NCBI RefSeq assembly: GCF_018228765.1 | Contig: NZ_CP073695.1 | Coordinates: 1,302,001 to 1,366,000 of the forward strand | From: Halorubrum ruber | GTDB taxonomy: Archaea > Halobacteriota > Halobacteria > Halobacteriales > Haloferacaceae | DNA: 64,000 nt | Direction: 5' to 3' | Part shown: positions 16,848-25,699 of the stretch, piece after piece | Position numbering within the stretch: position 1 is the first letter of the stretch | How the letters are laid out: every line of letters begins with the position of its first letter | Translations under genes and position numbers: made by a program | Notes under the pieces: generated by a model | Databases searched by the model: none | What the model was told of the DNA's origin: nothing | Seen by the model: only the letters and a program-made list of their open reading frames with translations

Positions 16848-16913
16848 TCACTCCAGCGACTCTCTTTGGAACTGTTCGTAATCATCAGGCGGCTTCGGTC
16901 TTTCAGTCGACAT
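16848..16913 (-). CDS. Possible 21-aa microprotein or gene remnant
   Basis: ATG at 16913 opens a short frame ending EQFQRESLE, with a start MSTERPKPPDDY that looks protein-like. A TATA-like GGATTATGA (16934-16942 on the plus strand) is centred 26 bp upstream, and GGAG lies directly before the ATG. It could equally be the truncated N-terminus of a lost island gene. Support is weak. Confidence 0.25.
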   Translation of the reverse strand: MSTERPKPPDDYEQFQRESLE

Positions 16914-17095
16914 CTCCAGGTGTAGTTGAAATTAGGATTATGAAATCTCCAAGAGAATTTTGGTAAAAAATACACATCCAATTTTTTGTTATTGTGTTAG
17001 CTTGGTTCTTATAGTTAGAATAGTGATGTCAAGATTATGCTTCAAGAAATACTCATATAATGTGGGTTTTGATATGGTAGATGTGAAATCAATAT

Positions 17096-17956
17096 ATGAT
17101 GAGTGACCTACTATCCGAAATCATCGCCAAACTTCGCCCAGAAGATGGACTTGATTGGCATGGCTTCATTGTTGGCGCGGTCGTTGCGATGGTAATCGCG
17201 GTCTTATTTCAGCCGTACCTTGCTACGGCCGCAACAAATCTGAAAGTCAGCGTAGGTGCCCCGGGATATCAAGAGCCAAATGTTGATGTTTCAGTTAATG
17301 AGATGCCAGTAATTTACCCGGAGAATGTGAGTGTGGACGACTTTGATGGGTTAAAATGGAAAGAAGACTACTCCCTGTATCGGGTTCAAATAGAAAATAC
17401 AGCGGATAAGCCGGTTGAAGATGTTGAGTTATCATTGCGGTTACCGGGGTGTTCAATATATACTAATCTTGAGGGACCTGGAATAACCGAGGGGATGGAT
17501 TCAGATAATTATATTCAACCAAGAATTACCTTTGATTTGGAGCCCCCAGATGGCTACGAAAACAGGCTAAGTACATTGGGATGTACCAAGCAAATTGAGA
17601 TCTCGAATTTACCGTCAAACGAAGTCCGGACTGTAGAATATGTTGTCACGAGAGAGTTCTCTAGATGTGACTTTATTAGTGGTTATAAGCCGACACCGGA
17701 ATACAATCTTACCTACCAGTGGACTGCCGATTCTGAGGAATACGGAGTAGAACTGTCGGATCGGGTTTCGGGTCTCGATGATGATTATGAATCTGCTAGA
17801 AGCCCAGGAGGGGTAGGAATACAAACCACATTGTACCCTTCCAATGGTGAAGTTAGCTACGCATATCTAGTGAATGTGTCCGCACCATCACTCGAAGAAG
17901 GGATGAAAAAGTGTGTATACACTCCAACAAGCAGTAACATCACAGCTTCAAGATAG
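17096..17956 (+). CDS. Membrane-anchored protein of unknown function (island gene)
   Basis: A 286-aa protein with one N-terminal transmembrane helix (FIVGAVVAMVIAVLFQPYLA, about residues 24-43). The exported domain looks like a beta-sandwich (YRVQIENTADKPVEDVELSLRL, in parts: YRVQIENTADKP, EDVELSLRL), followed by a Cys-containing stretch. Cysteines fall in pairs (LPGCSIY, LGCTKQ, SRCDF, MKKCVY) and might form disulphides. Two ATGs lie in tandem (17096, 17099). A TATA box TCATATAAT is at 17053-17061. I do not recognise a family. The foreign codon use suggests horizontal transfer. Confidence 0.6.
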   Translation: MMSDLLSEIIAKLRPEDGLDWHGFIVGAVVAMVIAVLFQPYLATAATNLKVSVGAPGYQEPNVDVSVNEMPVIYPENVSVDDFDGLKWKEDYSLYRVQIENTADKPVEDVELSLRLPGCSIYTNLEGPGITEGMDSDNYIQPRITFDLEPPDGYENRLSTLGCTKQIEISNLPSNEVRTVEYVVTREFSRCDFISGYKPTPEYNLTYQWTADSEEYGVELSDRVSGLDDDYESARSPGGVGIQTTLYPSNGEVSYAYLVNVSAPSLEEGMKKCVYTPTSSNITASR

Positions 17957-18165
17957 ACGGACTCAGTAAATTCGTCTCCGACAAATCAGTGGGATGACCT
18001 TCCACTAATGTCCGTGTGTCACGAGTTTTGCCTGCGCGAGATTACCCCGAAGTTCGTTATTCCGGATGGCGTTTGTTATCCGCAAGAATAGTTCCACTGA
18101 GATTATGCGGAAACTGTATTTGCGGAAATAGGACGCGCTAGTTGGTGTAGTACTATCTTCCCAAA
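17957..18165. other. Island spacer with a short degenerate frame
   Basis: The minus strand has an open frame from inside the preceding DUF4238 stop region down to a stop at 18005. It contains the fairly protein-like VELFLRITNAIRNNELRGN followed by LAQAKLVTHGH. There is no start codon apart from an internal GTG, and no homologue that I recognise. It may be the C-terminus of a lost gene. Two TGCGGAAA-type words nearby are not obviously inverted-repeat ends. Confidence 0.3.
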
Positions 18166-19275
18166 TTAGCCGTCCTCAAATTTCTCGCGGGCATCTTCGA
18201 GTATTTCATCAATAAAATTCCTATGCCGCTGAATTACAGCTGGACGCCGTTCGATAGCAAAGTCAGTCTCCAGACGCTGTTTAACAAAGGGTAGTGTTGG
18301 TGAGTAATCGGTGAGTGGGCGTCCAGATTCAATCATTTCGTTTTGTGTTTCAAAATCGTGTTCATCAGGAGCGAGCCGTTCAAATGTTGTTGAATTTTCA
18401 TTTATATATTCAGCTAGCCTTCGTTGCGCATCCCGGAACCTCTCTTCTTGGCCCGAATTTCGATAATAGATACTCTCGAATGCGTTGATCATCTGTACGT
18501 CGTTTAGCCCCTCGACAGGGGTTTCGGAGGTGATAGTAACTTTCCGCTCTTCTTGATTTGTGTACTCAACAAAGTACGCAGCAGGATCGTAGAGCATGAC
18601 CTGAACTTCATCAGAAAATGGGACAAAAATCTGTAATCCTCTGTTCTGTGTACCAATTAGATACTTATCGATCTCGTACTTAAATCTAGGATTATCATGG
18701 ACAACAGGATGGTCAGAAATCACAAATTCAAGATCTGTCTTATTCTCTAGGATCGCAACCTCAAGATCAATGATCAGTTCAATTCCTGTTAGTGCCTGTA
18801 GCATTGGATAAGAAAGAGGAGACTCATGAGTGATTTTGTAGTCATCAAGGATGTCCAAAGCGTTCTTTCCGCTCGGTAACTCTGGATCAACCTCTCCTGA
18901 CTCCACCTTCAATTGAATATATTCTTTGGCAAGGTTGTCTATCAGTTGTTCAGTCTCTTTCTTCGTTTGTTTAGTCCTAGTTCGCTGAAGGAGGACAAAA
19001 ACACAAAAGAATCGCACCTCAGAGTCAGATAGTGTATTAAAACTTCGCTCATCCCGTATTTTGTTGATAACATTTGCATGAAGATCTTCTAGACCATCCA
19101 TGCTCTGTTCCACCTCTGGTCCACCGTAGAAATAGTCCTCAGAACACAAATTCGAAATAGAGGTGGGAGGGTATTCCTGTTTGTTATCTATATTATATAC
19201 GGGAACACGTTCATTGTCCGTCCATCCGCGGAGAAGATACTTCGGGACATAGTGTTGGTTCTTGTACTCTGCCAT
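18166..19275 (-). CDS. DUF4238 family protein (island gene)
   Basis: A 369-aa protein opening MAEYKNQHYVPKYLLRGW, the hallmark of DUF4238 (Q-H-Y-V-P with a following aromatic/Leu-rich stretch). The family is widespread, patchy and uncharacterised, and some members turn up in defence or accessory islands. The central DLEFVISDHPVVHDNP is a second conserved block (S-D-x-P), which suggests an enzymatic or nuclease-like site. A TATA-like ATTAATTT is centred about 27 bp upstream of the ATG. AT-rich codon use marks it as recently acquired. The function is unknown. Confidence 0.75.
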   Translation of the reverse strand: MAEYKNQHYVPKYLLRGWTDNERVPVYNIDNKQEYPPTSISNLCSEDYFYGGPEVEQSMDGLEDLHANVINKIRDERSFNTLSDSEVRFFCVFVLLQRTRTKQTKKETEQLIDNLAKEYIQLKVESGEVDPELPSGKNALDILDDYKITHESPLSYPMLQALTGIELIIDLEVAILENKTDLEFVISDHPVVHDNPRFKYEIDKYLIGTQNRGLQIFVPFSDEVQVMLYDPAAYFVEYTNQEERKVTITSETPVEGLNDVQMINAFESIYYRNSGQEERFRDAQRRLAEYINENSTTFERLAPDEHDFETQNEMIESGRPLTDYSPTLPFVKQRLETDFAIERRPAVIQRHRNFIDEILEDAREKFEDG

Positions 19276-19491
19276 CGAATATAATTGGGCCTACTGTCCA
19301 AATTAATGTTACTGAGTGGAGGAGAGTCGTAATGGTCCTATCACGAGGGTGGGCTGATGAATATTGAGTGTACAAAATTTGCGGGGATTCTCTATGGTTC
19401 CATGTCCGTACAGTCACGGTGGGGCTCCCGCGAGCGACTGAAGGAAGCGAGTGGAGTAAACCGCGCCCGGGAGTGACCGCAGGAAATGAAC

Positions 19492-19565
19492 GGGCACAGT
19501 GGGATTCGAACCCACGACCGTCGGATTAGAAGTCCGACGCTCTATCCGGGCTGAGCTATGTGCCC
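19492..19565 (-). tRNA. tRNA-Arg (anticodon TCT)
   Basis: A 74-nt cloverleaf on the minus strand: acceptor GGGCACA/TGTGCCC, anticodon stem TCGGA/TCCGA with loop CTTCTAA (anticodon TCT), and T arm GTGGG-TTCGAAT-CCCAC. CCA is not encoded. A T-rich TATA-like block (TTTTTTAGA in the minus sense) lies about 30 bp upstream. Confidence 0.96.
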
Positions 19566-19665
19566 TCACTCGCTTCTAATCCTCCGAGTCTAAAAAACGC
19601 CCGCGGTTCGCGCCGCCCGCGGGCCAACAGCAGACCTAAGTCCGCGAGCGGAGTATCCGCCGGTA

Positions 19666-20319
19666 ATGAACGTTATCGGAACCGTCGGCCTCCCCGGCAG
19701 CGGGAAGGGGGAGGCGGCGAACGTGGCCGAGGCGGCCGGCATCCCCGTCGTCGTCATGGGCGACGTGATCCGCGCCGAGTGCCGCCGCCGCGGGCTCGAC
19801 CCGGCCGAACACCACGGGCGGATGGCCGGCACGCTCCGCGAGGAAGAGGGCGACGACGCCATCGCCGCCCGGACGCTCCCGCGGATTCGGGAGGCCGCGG
19901 CCGAGAGCGACCGCGACGAGACCGTCCTCGTCGACGGCCTCCGCTCGACCGTCGAGCTGGAACGCTTCCGCGAGGCGTTCGGCGACGACTTCACGCTCGT
20001 CGCGATCCGCGCGCCGTTCGAGCTGCGCGCCGAGCGGTTAGGCGAGCGCGGCCGCGACGACTCCGACTCCGACCTGTCGGCGCTCCGCGAGCGCGACGAG
20101 CGCGAGATCGACCTCGGCCTCGGCGAGACCCTCGAACGGGCCGACGTCGAGATCGACAACACCGACAGCCTCGCTGCGTTCCGCGAGCGCGTCCGCGAGG
20201 AGCTGGGCGTCGACGACGCGGAGTCGGACCGCTCCGACGGCAAGGCCGGCGAGAAGCCCGACGACGCCGAGGCGACCGACGACCCTGAGGCGCCCGAGGC
20301 CGGAGGTGACGGCGCGTGA
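19666..20319 (+). CDS. UPF0200 family P-loop kinase-like protein
   Basis: A 217-aa protein with a Walker A variant GLPGSGKGEAANVAEAAG (residues 8-25) and the archaeal UPF0200 layout (VVMGDVIRAECRRRG, ETVLVDGLRSTVELERF). It resembles dephospho-CoA kinase and adenylate kinase-type enzymes and is probably a nucleoside- or coenzyme-kinase; the substrate is not established. The last 35 residues are an acidic tail. Its stop overlaps the GTG start of the next gene (GTGA), and this UPF0200-UPF0201 pairing is conserved in haloarchaea as far as I recall. A TATA-like CCTAAG is about 28 bp upstream. Confidence 0.85.
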   Translation: MNVIGTVGLPGSGKGEAANVAEAAGIPVVVMGDVIRAECRRRGLDPAEHHGRMAGTLREEEGDDAIAARTLPRIREAAAESDRDETVLVDGLRSTVELERFREAFGDDFTLVAIRAPFELRAERLGERGRDDSDSDLSALRERDEREIDLGLGETLERADVEIDNTDSLAAFRERVREELGVDDAESDRSDGKAGEKPDDAEATDDPEAPEAGGDGA

Positions 20320-20768
20320 TCTACAGCGTCGACGTCCGGATCGAGACGCCGGTCAACGACACGGAGGTGACCGACCGGGTCACCGACGCGGTCGAGAACG
20401 TCTTCCCCGACGCCGAGCCGGTCCACGAGGACGGGCGGCTCGTCTCCGAGACGCACAGCCTCGACGCCTTCTCCGACGTGCTCCACGAACAGGAGATCCT
20501 CGACACCGCGCGGCGCGTCTTCCGGCAGAACAGGACGGAGGAGGAGTTCACCTTCTCGCTGAAGAAGCAGGCGGCGTTCGAGGGCGTCGTCAACTTCGCG
20601 GTCGGCGAGTCGGACGAGCTCGGCGAGATCGACGTCGAGGTTCGCGTCCGCGAGCCGGACGTCGAGTCGTTCATCGACTACGTCGCGCCCGAGACCGACG
20701 AGGGGCAGCCCGTCGACCCCGTCCGCGAGTATGGCGACCGGTTCGACCCCGAGGACGAGGCGTACTGA
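20316..20768 (+). CDS. UPF0201 family protein (predicted RNA-binding)
   Basis: A 150-aa archaeal UPF0201 protein, whose fold in structures is related to RNA-binding domains. Features are the N-terminal IYSVDVRIETPVNDTEVTDRV and the central LDTARRVFRQNRTEEEFTFSLKKQ (in parts: LDTARRVFRQNR, FTFSLKKQAAF). It starts at GTG 20316, overlapping the stop of the UPF0200 gene by four bases, so translation is likely coupled. The biological role is unknown. Confidence 0.85.
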   Translation: MIYSVDVRIETPVNDTEVTDRVTDAVENVFPDAEPVHEDGRLVSETHSLDAFSDVLHEQEILDTARRVFRQNRTEEEFTFSLKKQAAFEGVVNFAVGESDELGEIDVEVRVREPDVESFIDYVAPETDEGQPVDPVREYGDRFDPEDEAY

Positions 20769-20803
20769 GGGCGGGAGGCGGTCAGCCGAGAAAGTTCTCC
20801 GAC

Positions 20804-21406
20804 TCAGTTACTCAACGCCGACGAGCCCGCGCCGCCGATCGCGCCGAAGACGGCCGGGTAGACGGCGCCGGCGAGCAGGACGGCGGTGACGATGTCCGGA
20901 GCCACGCTCCCGTCGCCGACCGCGTACCGGAACAGGAACGCCCCGACGACAGCGAGCGGGAGGTAGCCGGCCGCGACGAGCGCTCCCGAGCGGGCGCCGT
21001 CGAGTGGCGCGTCCGCGCCGGCGACCCGACCCGCGACGAGGCCTGCGACGAGCAGGAGGACCGGCGGGACGAGTAGTAGGAATCCCGCGCCCTCGGCCTC
21101 CATGAGGAGGTTCCGCGACGACGTGCCGCCGAACAGCGCGGGGAACACGGTCTCGACGAAGTGGGCGTTGTAGAACATCCAGCCGGACACCTGCCACGTC
21201 GAGATGGGGTCGCTCCCGAACAGCTCGGCGAGGAAGTTGAGCCCCGACAGCCCCTCCTCGATCCGGCCGCTCTGCGTGAGGTAGACGGACAGGTAGCCGA
21301 CGAGGTACGCGGCGGCGCCGGCGACCGCGCCGGCGACCGCCTCTCTGGCGATGCTCGGATCCGAACCGGTCGTCGCGGTCGTTCCACCGGGTGGTGACGA
21401 GGACAT
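20804..21406 (-). CDS. Haloarchaeal integral membrane protein, function unknown
   Basis: A 200-aa protein with about four to five hydrophobic helices: EAVAGAVAGAAAYLVGYLSV, FLLLVPPVLLLVAGLVAGRVA, GALVAAGYLPLAVVGAFLF and IVTAVLLAGAVYPAVFGAIG. Between helices 1 and 2 is a conserved-looking soluble loop (STWQVSGWMFYNAHFVETVFP, in parts STWQVSGWMFY and NAHFVETVFP). The layout is seen in uncharacterised haloarchaeal membrane families. The start MSSSPPGG is preferred over an upstream extension. Confidence 0.7.
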   Translation of the reverse strand: MSSSPPGGTTATTGSDPSIAREAVAGAVAGAAAYLVGYLSVYLTQSGRIEEGLSGLNFLAELFGSDPISTWQVSGWMFYNAHFVETVFPALFGGTSSRNLLMEAEGAGFLLLVPPVLLLVAGLVAGRVAGADAPLDGARSGALVAAGYLPLAVVGAFLFRYAVGDGSVAPDIVTAVLLAGAVYPAVFGAIGGAGSSALSN

Positions 21407-21515
21407 GCGCTCGGTGTCGTTTCGGACGCCGTAAGTGTTTGTTGGGTCGGGATCGTCACCGTAATTCAACAGAATCGTCGGTTGAAACACCCGCTCTCGC
21501 CGGAATTTTCGCCGG

Positions 21516-22187
21516 TCAGGCGGTCGCCTCGCGCCATTCCGCCTGCGTGATCGTGTACCGGACCTCGTCGTGGACGGTGCCGTCCGGGAAGGTCATGTGG
21601 TTTCGGAGCAGCCCCTCGCGGCGGCCCCCGAGCCGGTCGACGTACCGCTCGATCGCGCGCCGCGAGTTCTCGTTGTCGGGGTGGTGGCTCACGGCGACGA
21701 CCTCCAGGTCGAGGTCGTCAAACGCGACCTCGACGAGCGCGGCGGCGCGCTCGCCGGAGTAGCCTCGGCCCCAGAACCGCTTGCGGAGCCACGTGCCGAG
21801 GAGCGCGGTGCGCTTCTCCCAGTCGACGTGGAAGCCGCCGAAGCCGGCGAGCTCGCCGGCGCCGTCCTCGCCCTCGCGCGGTCGGATGACGTAGCTCGCG
21901 GCCTCTCCCTCCTCGAAGCGCTCTCGGCCGCGTTTGAGGAACTCCAGCGTCTCCTTTTTTGTCTCGTGGGGGTCCCACGCGAGATGCTCGGTCACCTCGT
22001 CGATGTCGGGATCCGACGAGCAGATACGGTAACACTCGTCGAGGTCGACGGTCTCCGGACTTCTCGCCTCCAACCGCAGTCGGTCCGTTTCGATCGTTTC
22101 GGGGAACACGCCGGTCGGGTCGTCGCCGACCGAATAAACTCCACCGGCGGCCTGCGACCCTTTATCACGGCTTTGTTGAGATACCAT
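21516..22187 (-). CDS. GNAT family N-acetyltransferase (RimJ/RimL type)
   Basis: A 223-aa acetyltransferase. After a 30-residue tail come the RimJ/L motifs ETDRLRLEARSPETVDL, GFGGFHVDWEKRTALLGTWL and the acetyl-CoA loop RKRFWGRGYSGERAAALVEV. Then come HHPDNENSRRAIERYVDRLGG and the closing strand. Such enzymes acetylate protein N-termini or small molecules; the substrate is unknown. Structured element copy B lies just upstream. Confidence 0.85.
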   Translation of the reverse strand: MVSQQSRDKGSQAAGGVYSVGDDPTGVFPETIETDRLRLEARSPETVDLDECYRICSSDPDIDEVTEHLAWDPHETKKETLEFLKRGRERFEEGEAASYVIRPREGEDGAGELAGFGGFHVDWEKRTALLGTWLRKRFWGRGYSGERAAALVEVAFDDLDLEVVAVSHHPDNENSRRAIERYVDRLGGRREGLLRNHMTFPDGTVHDEVRYTITQAEWREATA

Positions 22188-22289
22188 TCTTCAGATACAT
22201 TCTCGCCTGAAACAGCCGATCGATGAGAGCTGCTTCTTGATCGATAGCGGGAGTGAGTGTAGTACGTCGTGAGTGAGGCCATTTATACG

Positions 22290-22657
22290 GGAAACCGGGG
22301 AGTTGCTGTCGGCTATTTATAAACGGTCGACCGCGTTGCGCTGACGACCTCCAAAGCCCCAGCCGCGACGGCTCGCGCGCCTTGCTGTGCTCCTCGCTCA
22401 GTCGCTCGCGCTCCCTCGCTGCGGTGCTTGCTGCGGCGTGCTTCGCCCTCGCGGCTGCCCCTTTGAGTCCCGCCCCGCACCGCTCCGCACAGCACCTCAC
22501 GCCTCCCCAACCTCGTCAGTCGCCTCCGCTTCGCTCCGGCGACTGACTCCCTCGCGGGCTGGCTCGCGGCCTCCGCTTCGCTCCGGCCGCTCGCAGGCGC
22601 GCCATCGCCGACTATTTATAAGCGGCCGTCGCCGCCGCTGGCGACTATTTAAATACC
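22290..22657 (-). repeat. Dispersed structured element, copy B
   Basis: This copy reads leftward. Two TATA-like boxes (TATTTAAATA at 22646-22655 and TATAAAT at 22614-22620) have the same 25-bp gap as in copy A. The core starts near 22605. Stem II is GTCAGTCGCC/GGCGACTGAC, different in sequence from copy A yet fully paired. Stem III is shorter: 22361-22368 (AGCCGCGA) pairs with 22449-22456 and extends with one mismatch. The conserved GGGACTCAAAGGGG strand is present. One tail unit containing CGTTTATAAATAG follows, with no tandem array. The core codes for nothing recognisable. Confidence 0.75.
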
Positions 22658-22780
22658 AAATCGCTGCTACCGATCTGCGATACCCACTCCCGAAATCGCT
22701 CGCCGCTACCCCTGTATTGAACAAATCAAGTCAGAATATTCTGAGGATTTCGACAGGGCGTTATCACGGGCCGATCGTCG

Positions 22781-23713
22781 TCATTCGTGGAGCGCGTCGG
22801 CGAGGTCGGCGGCGACGTCCGCGATCGCCTCTCGCGCCCGATCGACGTCCTGCATCGTCATGAACCCGTGAACCATCGACGGGTAGTTCTCGTAGCGGGT
22901 CGCGACGCCGTCCGCGACGAGCTTCTCCGCGTACGCCTTCCCGCCGTCTCGGAGCGGGTCGAAGCCTGCGGTGACGACCGTCGCGGGCGCGACGCCGGAG
23001 AGGTCCCCGGCGTTGATCGGATCGGCGTACGGGTTCCGGCGGTGGATCTCGCTCCGGTAGTAGGCCTCGGAAAACCACTCGATGTCTTCCCGCGAGAGGA
23101 CGACCCCGGCGTGTTCGCGCACCGACTCCTGCTCGGGGTCGATTCCGATCCCGGGATACAGCAGCGCCTGATGTGCGATCTCGGGGCCGTCCCGCTCGGC
23201 GGCCATCAGCGCCGTCACGGCGGCGAGGTTGCCCCCCGCAGAGTCGCCTGCGACCGCGACGTCGCCGGTGCCGCGGAGCCGCTCCGTCGAGTCCGCCGCC
23301 CACTCGACCGCGGCGTAGGCGTCCTCGACGGCGGCCGGGAACGGGTGTTCGGGCGCGAGGCGGTACTCGACGGAGAGGACGGCACAGCCGCTCTCCCGCG
23401 TCAGGTGGCGACAGAGCCAGTCGTGGGTCTCGACGCTGCCGAGAACGAACCCGCCGCCGTGGAAGAAGACGACGGTCGGGTGCGGTGGGTCGCTGTCCGG
23501 GAGGTACAGCCGCGCCTCGCTGTCTCCTTCCGGGCCCGGAACCCTCACCGACTCCGTCGCGCCGACGCTCGGCGGATTGCGGTTCTGGAGCCGCGTCAGG
23601 GGCCCGGTCAGGCGCCGGAGCAGTTTTAGCTTGTAGCCGCCGTGCGGGAGGGGAATCCGCGACTGGCGGGCCGCGGCGCGCTTCGCTTGGGGGTCGATCT
23701 GGTCGGCGCTCAC
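22781..23713 (-). CDS. Alpha/beta hydrolase, acetyl-esterase (HSL/Aes) family
   Basis: A 310-aa carboxylesterase. The oxyanion-hole motif is VVFFHGGGFVLGS, the nucleophile elbow AVAGDSAGGNLA (Ser), the acid TAGFDPLRD (Asp) and the base SMVHGFMTM (His): the full triad of the hormone-sensitive lipase family. No signal peptide is visible, so it should be cytoplasmic. The gene ends between structured element copy B and an EamA transporter gene. Confidence 0.92.
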   Translation of the reverse strand: MSADQIDPQAKRAAARQSRIPLPHGGYKLKLLRRLTGPLTRLQNRNPPSVGATESVRVPGPEGDSEARLYLPDSDPPHPTVVFFHGGGFVLGSVETHDWLCRHLTRESGCAVLSVEYRLAPEHPFPAAVEDAYAAVEWAADSTERLRGTGDVAVAGDSAGGNLAAVTALMAAERDGPEIAHQALLYPGIGIDPEQESVREHAGVVLSREDIEWFSEAYYRSEIHRRNPYADPINAGDLSGVAPATVVTAGFDPLRDGGKAYAEKLVADGVATRYENYPSMVHGFMTMQDVDRAREAIADVAADLADALHE

Positions 23714-23786
23714 GCCGCGAGAGTCGTCGGGCCGTCGACAAGACGGTTGCGGCGGAGTCGCCCGGGCGCGGGCGGTGCCGAGTCGC

Positions 23787-24707
23787 TCACCCGGTCACGC
23801 CGGCCGCGCGTAGCTCCTCGCGGATCGCGTCGCGTTTCACTAAGGCGAAACCGACGCAGATGATCAGGAAGCCGGCGACCGTCGTTGCGGTGATCCCCTC
23901 ATCGAGGAGGAGCCACCCGACGACGGCGGCGAACACGGGCGCGACGTAGGAGACGAGGTTGATCTCGATCGGGCCGAGCCGGTCGAGCAGGTCGAAGTAG
24001 ATGAGGAAGCCGATTCCGCTGGCGACGACCGAGAGGTAGCCCAAGGCGAGCAGCGACTCCGTCGTCCACGCGACGTCGGCGACCGACTCGCCGAGTGCGA
24101 GCGAGACCAAGTGGGTGAGTCCGGCACCGAGCAGCATCGCCCACGCCTCCATCGTCTCGACCGCGATGTCGGCCTCGGAGGCCCGGGAGAGGACGGAGCC
24201 GAGCGCGAAGGAGGCGGCCGCGAGCAGGACGAGCAGCTTCGCGACCGTGCCGCCGCCGGTCAGGTTCGCGGGGTCAGGGTTCGCGAGCACGACCGCGCCG
24301 ACGAGCCCGATCGCCAGCCCGAGCGCCCCGACCGCGGTCAGTCGCTCCGCGGGGAGGAAGGCGCGCGCGAACACCGTGGTCAGGAGCGGAGAGAGGCTGA
24401 CGATGACGGCCGCGACGGCGCTCGTCACCGCAGGGTCGGTCTCGCCGACGAACAGGAACGAGTGGTAGGCGGCGATGATGAACACGGCGCCGGAGAGGAC
24501 TTCCAACCACGCGTCGCGGCCGCGGGGGATCGGGTCGTCGACCGCGTACGCGGCGTACGCGAGCATGACGACCCCGGCCACGTCGTACCGGAGCGCCGCG
24601 AACAGCACCGGCGGGAAGTACGCCAACCCCGCCTTGATCGCGACGAACGCCGAACCCCAGACGGAGGCGAGGATCAGGAACAGCGAGAGGTTTCTGAGAC
24701 GGCTCAC
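23787..24707 (-). CDS. EamA/DMT family transporter
   Basis: A 306-aa protein with ten predicted transmembrane helices in two EamA repeats. The N-terminal repeat has ASVWGSAFVAIKAGLAYFPP, and the C-terminal repeat has GPIEINLVSYVAPVFAAVVG and LLDEGITATTVAGFLIICVG. It is probably a metabolite or amino-acid exporter; the substrate is unknown. The GTG at 24707 (MSRLRNLSLF) is the chosen start, because the frame upstream is unrelated sequence inside the next gene's 3' end. Confidence 0.88.
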   Translation of the reverse strand: MSRLRNLSLFLILASVWGSAFVAIKAGLAYFPPVLFAALRYDVAGVVMLAYAAYAVDDPIPRGRDAWLEVLSGAVFIIAAYHSFLFVGETDPAVTSAVAAVIVSLSPLLTTVFARAFLPAERLTAVGALGLAIGLVGAVVLANPDPANLTGGGTVAKLLVLLAAASFALGSVLSRASEADIAVETMEAWAMLLGAGLTHLVSLALGESVADVAWTTESLLALGYLSVVASGIGFLIYFDLLDRLGPIEINLVSYVAPVFAAVVGWLLLDEGITATTVAGFLIICVGFALVKRDAIREELRAAGVTG

Positions 24708-24796
24708 GTCCGCCCTCTCCCCGCGGCGCGCCAAAAGGTTCCGGAAACGGTCGCGTTCGCTGGATTCGCCCGGGAGGGAGAGGCGGGTGGCGTCCG

Positions 24797-25456
24797 CTAC
24801 CGGACTCGGTACCCGTCGGCGTCGCGGGCGACGACGCCCACGTCGGAGAGCCGGCTGAGCGCGCTCTCGACCGTCGACTCCCGCGCGCCGACCTCGTCGG
24901 CGACCGCCGCGGGGGTGCCGTCCGTCTCGACCACTGCGGCGATGACGGCCGCGAAGAAGCGGCTGTCGGCCTGCCCGCCGAGCCGCTCGTCGATCTCCCC
25001 CAGCGCGTCCTCGACGCGACCCTGAACCCACCGCTGGGCGAGCGAGAGCTCGCGGTCGAGGTCCTGAAGCCGCGCGAACTCCTGGGCGAGCTCCGCGAGG
25101 TCACCCGTCGCGCCTGAGCCGTCGGGGGCCTCGATCGAGAGGTGCGGACAGCGCCCGGACATGTCGAGGCTGTTCTTCGCCGGGTAGGCGCTCTTCGCGC
25201 CGAAGCCGTACGGCGAGACGCTCACCTCTAAGCGGAGGCTGCGCGCGATCCGGAAGTACTTCCGGCGCTGGTCGTCCGTCGTCGACTCGACGAGACCGGC
25301 CTCCTCCAGCTTCCGCAGGTGGTCGATCACCGCCTTCGGGCTCACGTCGAGGTACTCCGAGATCTCCGTGACGTAGCAGGGTTTGGTCGCGAGAAGCCGG
25401 AGGATTCGCCGCCGGTTCTCGTTGCCGAGGAGATCGAGCAGTACCGCGGAGTCCAT
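24797..25456 (-). CDS. ArsR-type winged-helix transcription regulator
   Basis: A 219-aa regulator. An N-terminal winged helix (VLLDLLGNENRRRILRLLATKP, in parts VLLDLLGNENRR and RILRLLATKP; recognition helix SPKAVIDHLRKLEEAGLV) is followed by a Cys-containing segment (DMSGRCPHLSI) and a helical stretch. A second HTH-like domain closes the protein (TPAAVADEVGARESTVESAL). The two-HTH layout is common among haloarchaeal ArsR-like proteins. It may control the adjacent EamA gene, which is co-oriented 90 bp downstream. Confidence 0.82.
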   Translation of the reverse strand: MDSAVLLDLLGNENRRRILRLLATKPCYVTEISEYLDVSPKAVIDHLRKLEEAGLVESTTDDQRRKYFRIARSLRLEVSVSPYGFGAKSAYPAKNSLDMSGRCPHLSIEAPDGSGATGDLAELAQEFARLQDLDRELSLAQRWVQGRVEDALGEIDERLGGQADSRFFAAVIAAVVETDGTPAAVADEVGARESTVESALSRLSDVGVVARDADGYRVR

Positions 25457-25699
25457 TAACGTGTGGTTAGCGTTCAGCGGATAAAAGGTTGGCTTCCGGC
25501 GACAGACGCGTCGAGCGGAGATCGAAGGACGGGACGGCGGGTGGAGCGATTCGTTCGTGCTCGCTTTCGCCCGCCGCTGAGGCGCCGTCCCCGAGCAGGT
25601 GCGGCTCGTTCGTTCGACCGCCTCACGCTATGACGTATCTCGATACCGCCGCGGCAGCCCAAATACTGATTACCGTGACGGCGCACCCTTACGGAGGGA

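Larger units (their letters stand above)
16823..19491. other. AT-rich genomic island between moaA and tRNA-Arg
   Basis: Base composition changes abruptly after the moaA stop and recovers just before the tRNA. Both genes inside use A/T-ending codons freely, unlike every other gene in the window. The island lies on the 3' side of tRNA-Arg(TCT), the usual side for tRNA-targeted integration. I searched by eye for a copy of the tRNA 3' end near 16.8-17.1 kb and found none. No integrase is present, so this may be a remnant. Confidence 0.75.

Noticed and set aside
16823-17100. An attachment-site copy of the tRNA-Arg 3' end at the left border of the island.
   Set aside because: No stretch resembling GTGGGTTCGAATCCCAC or its complement was found near the border.
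17957-18165. TGCGGAAA words as transposon ends.
   Set aside because: Only two or three short matches in mixed orientation, no symmetrical ends and no transposase.
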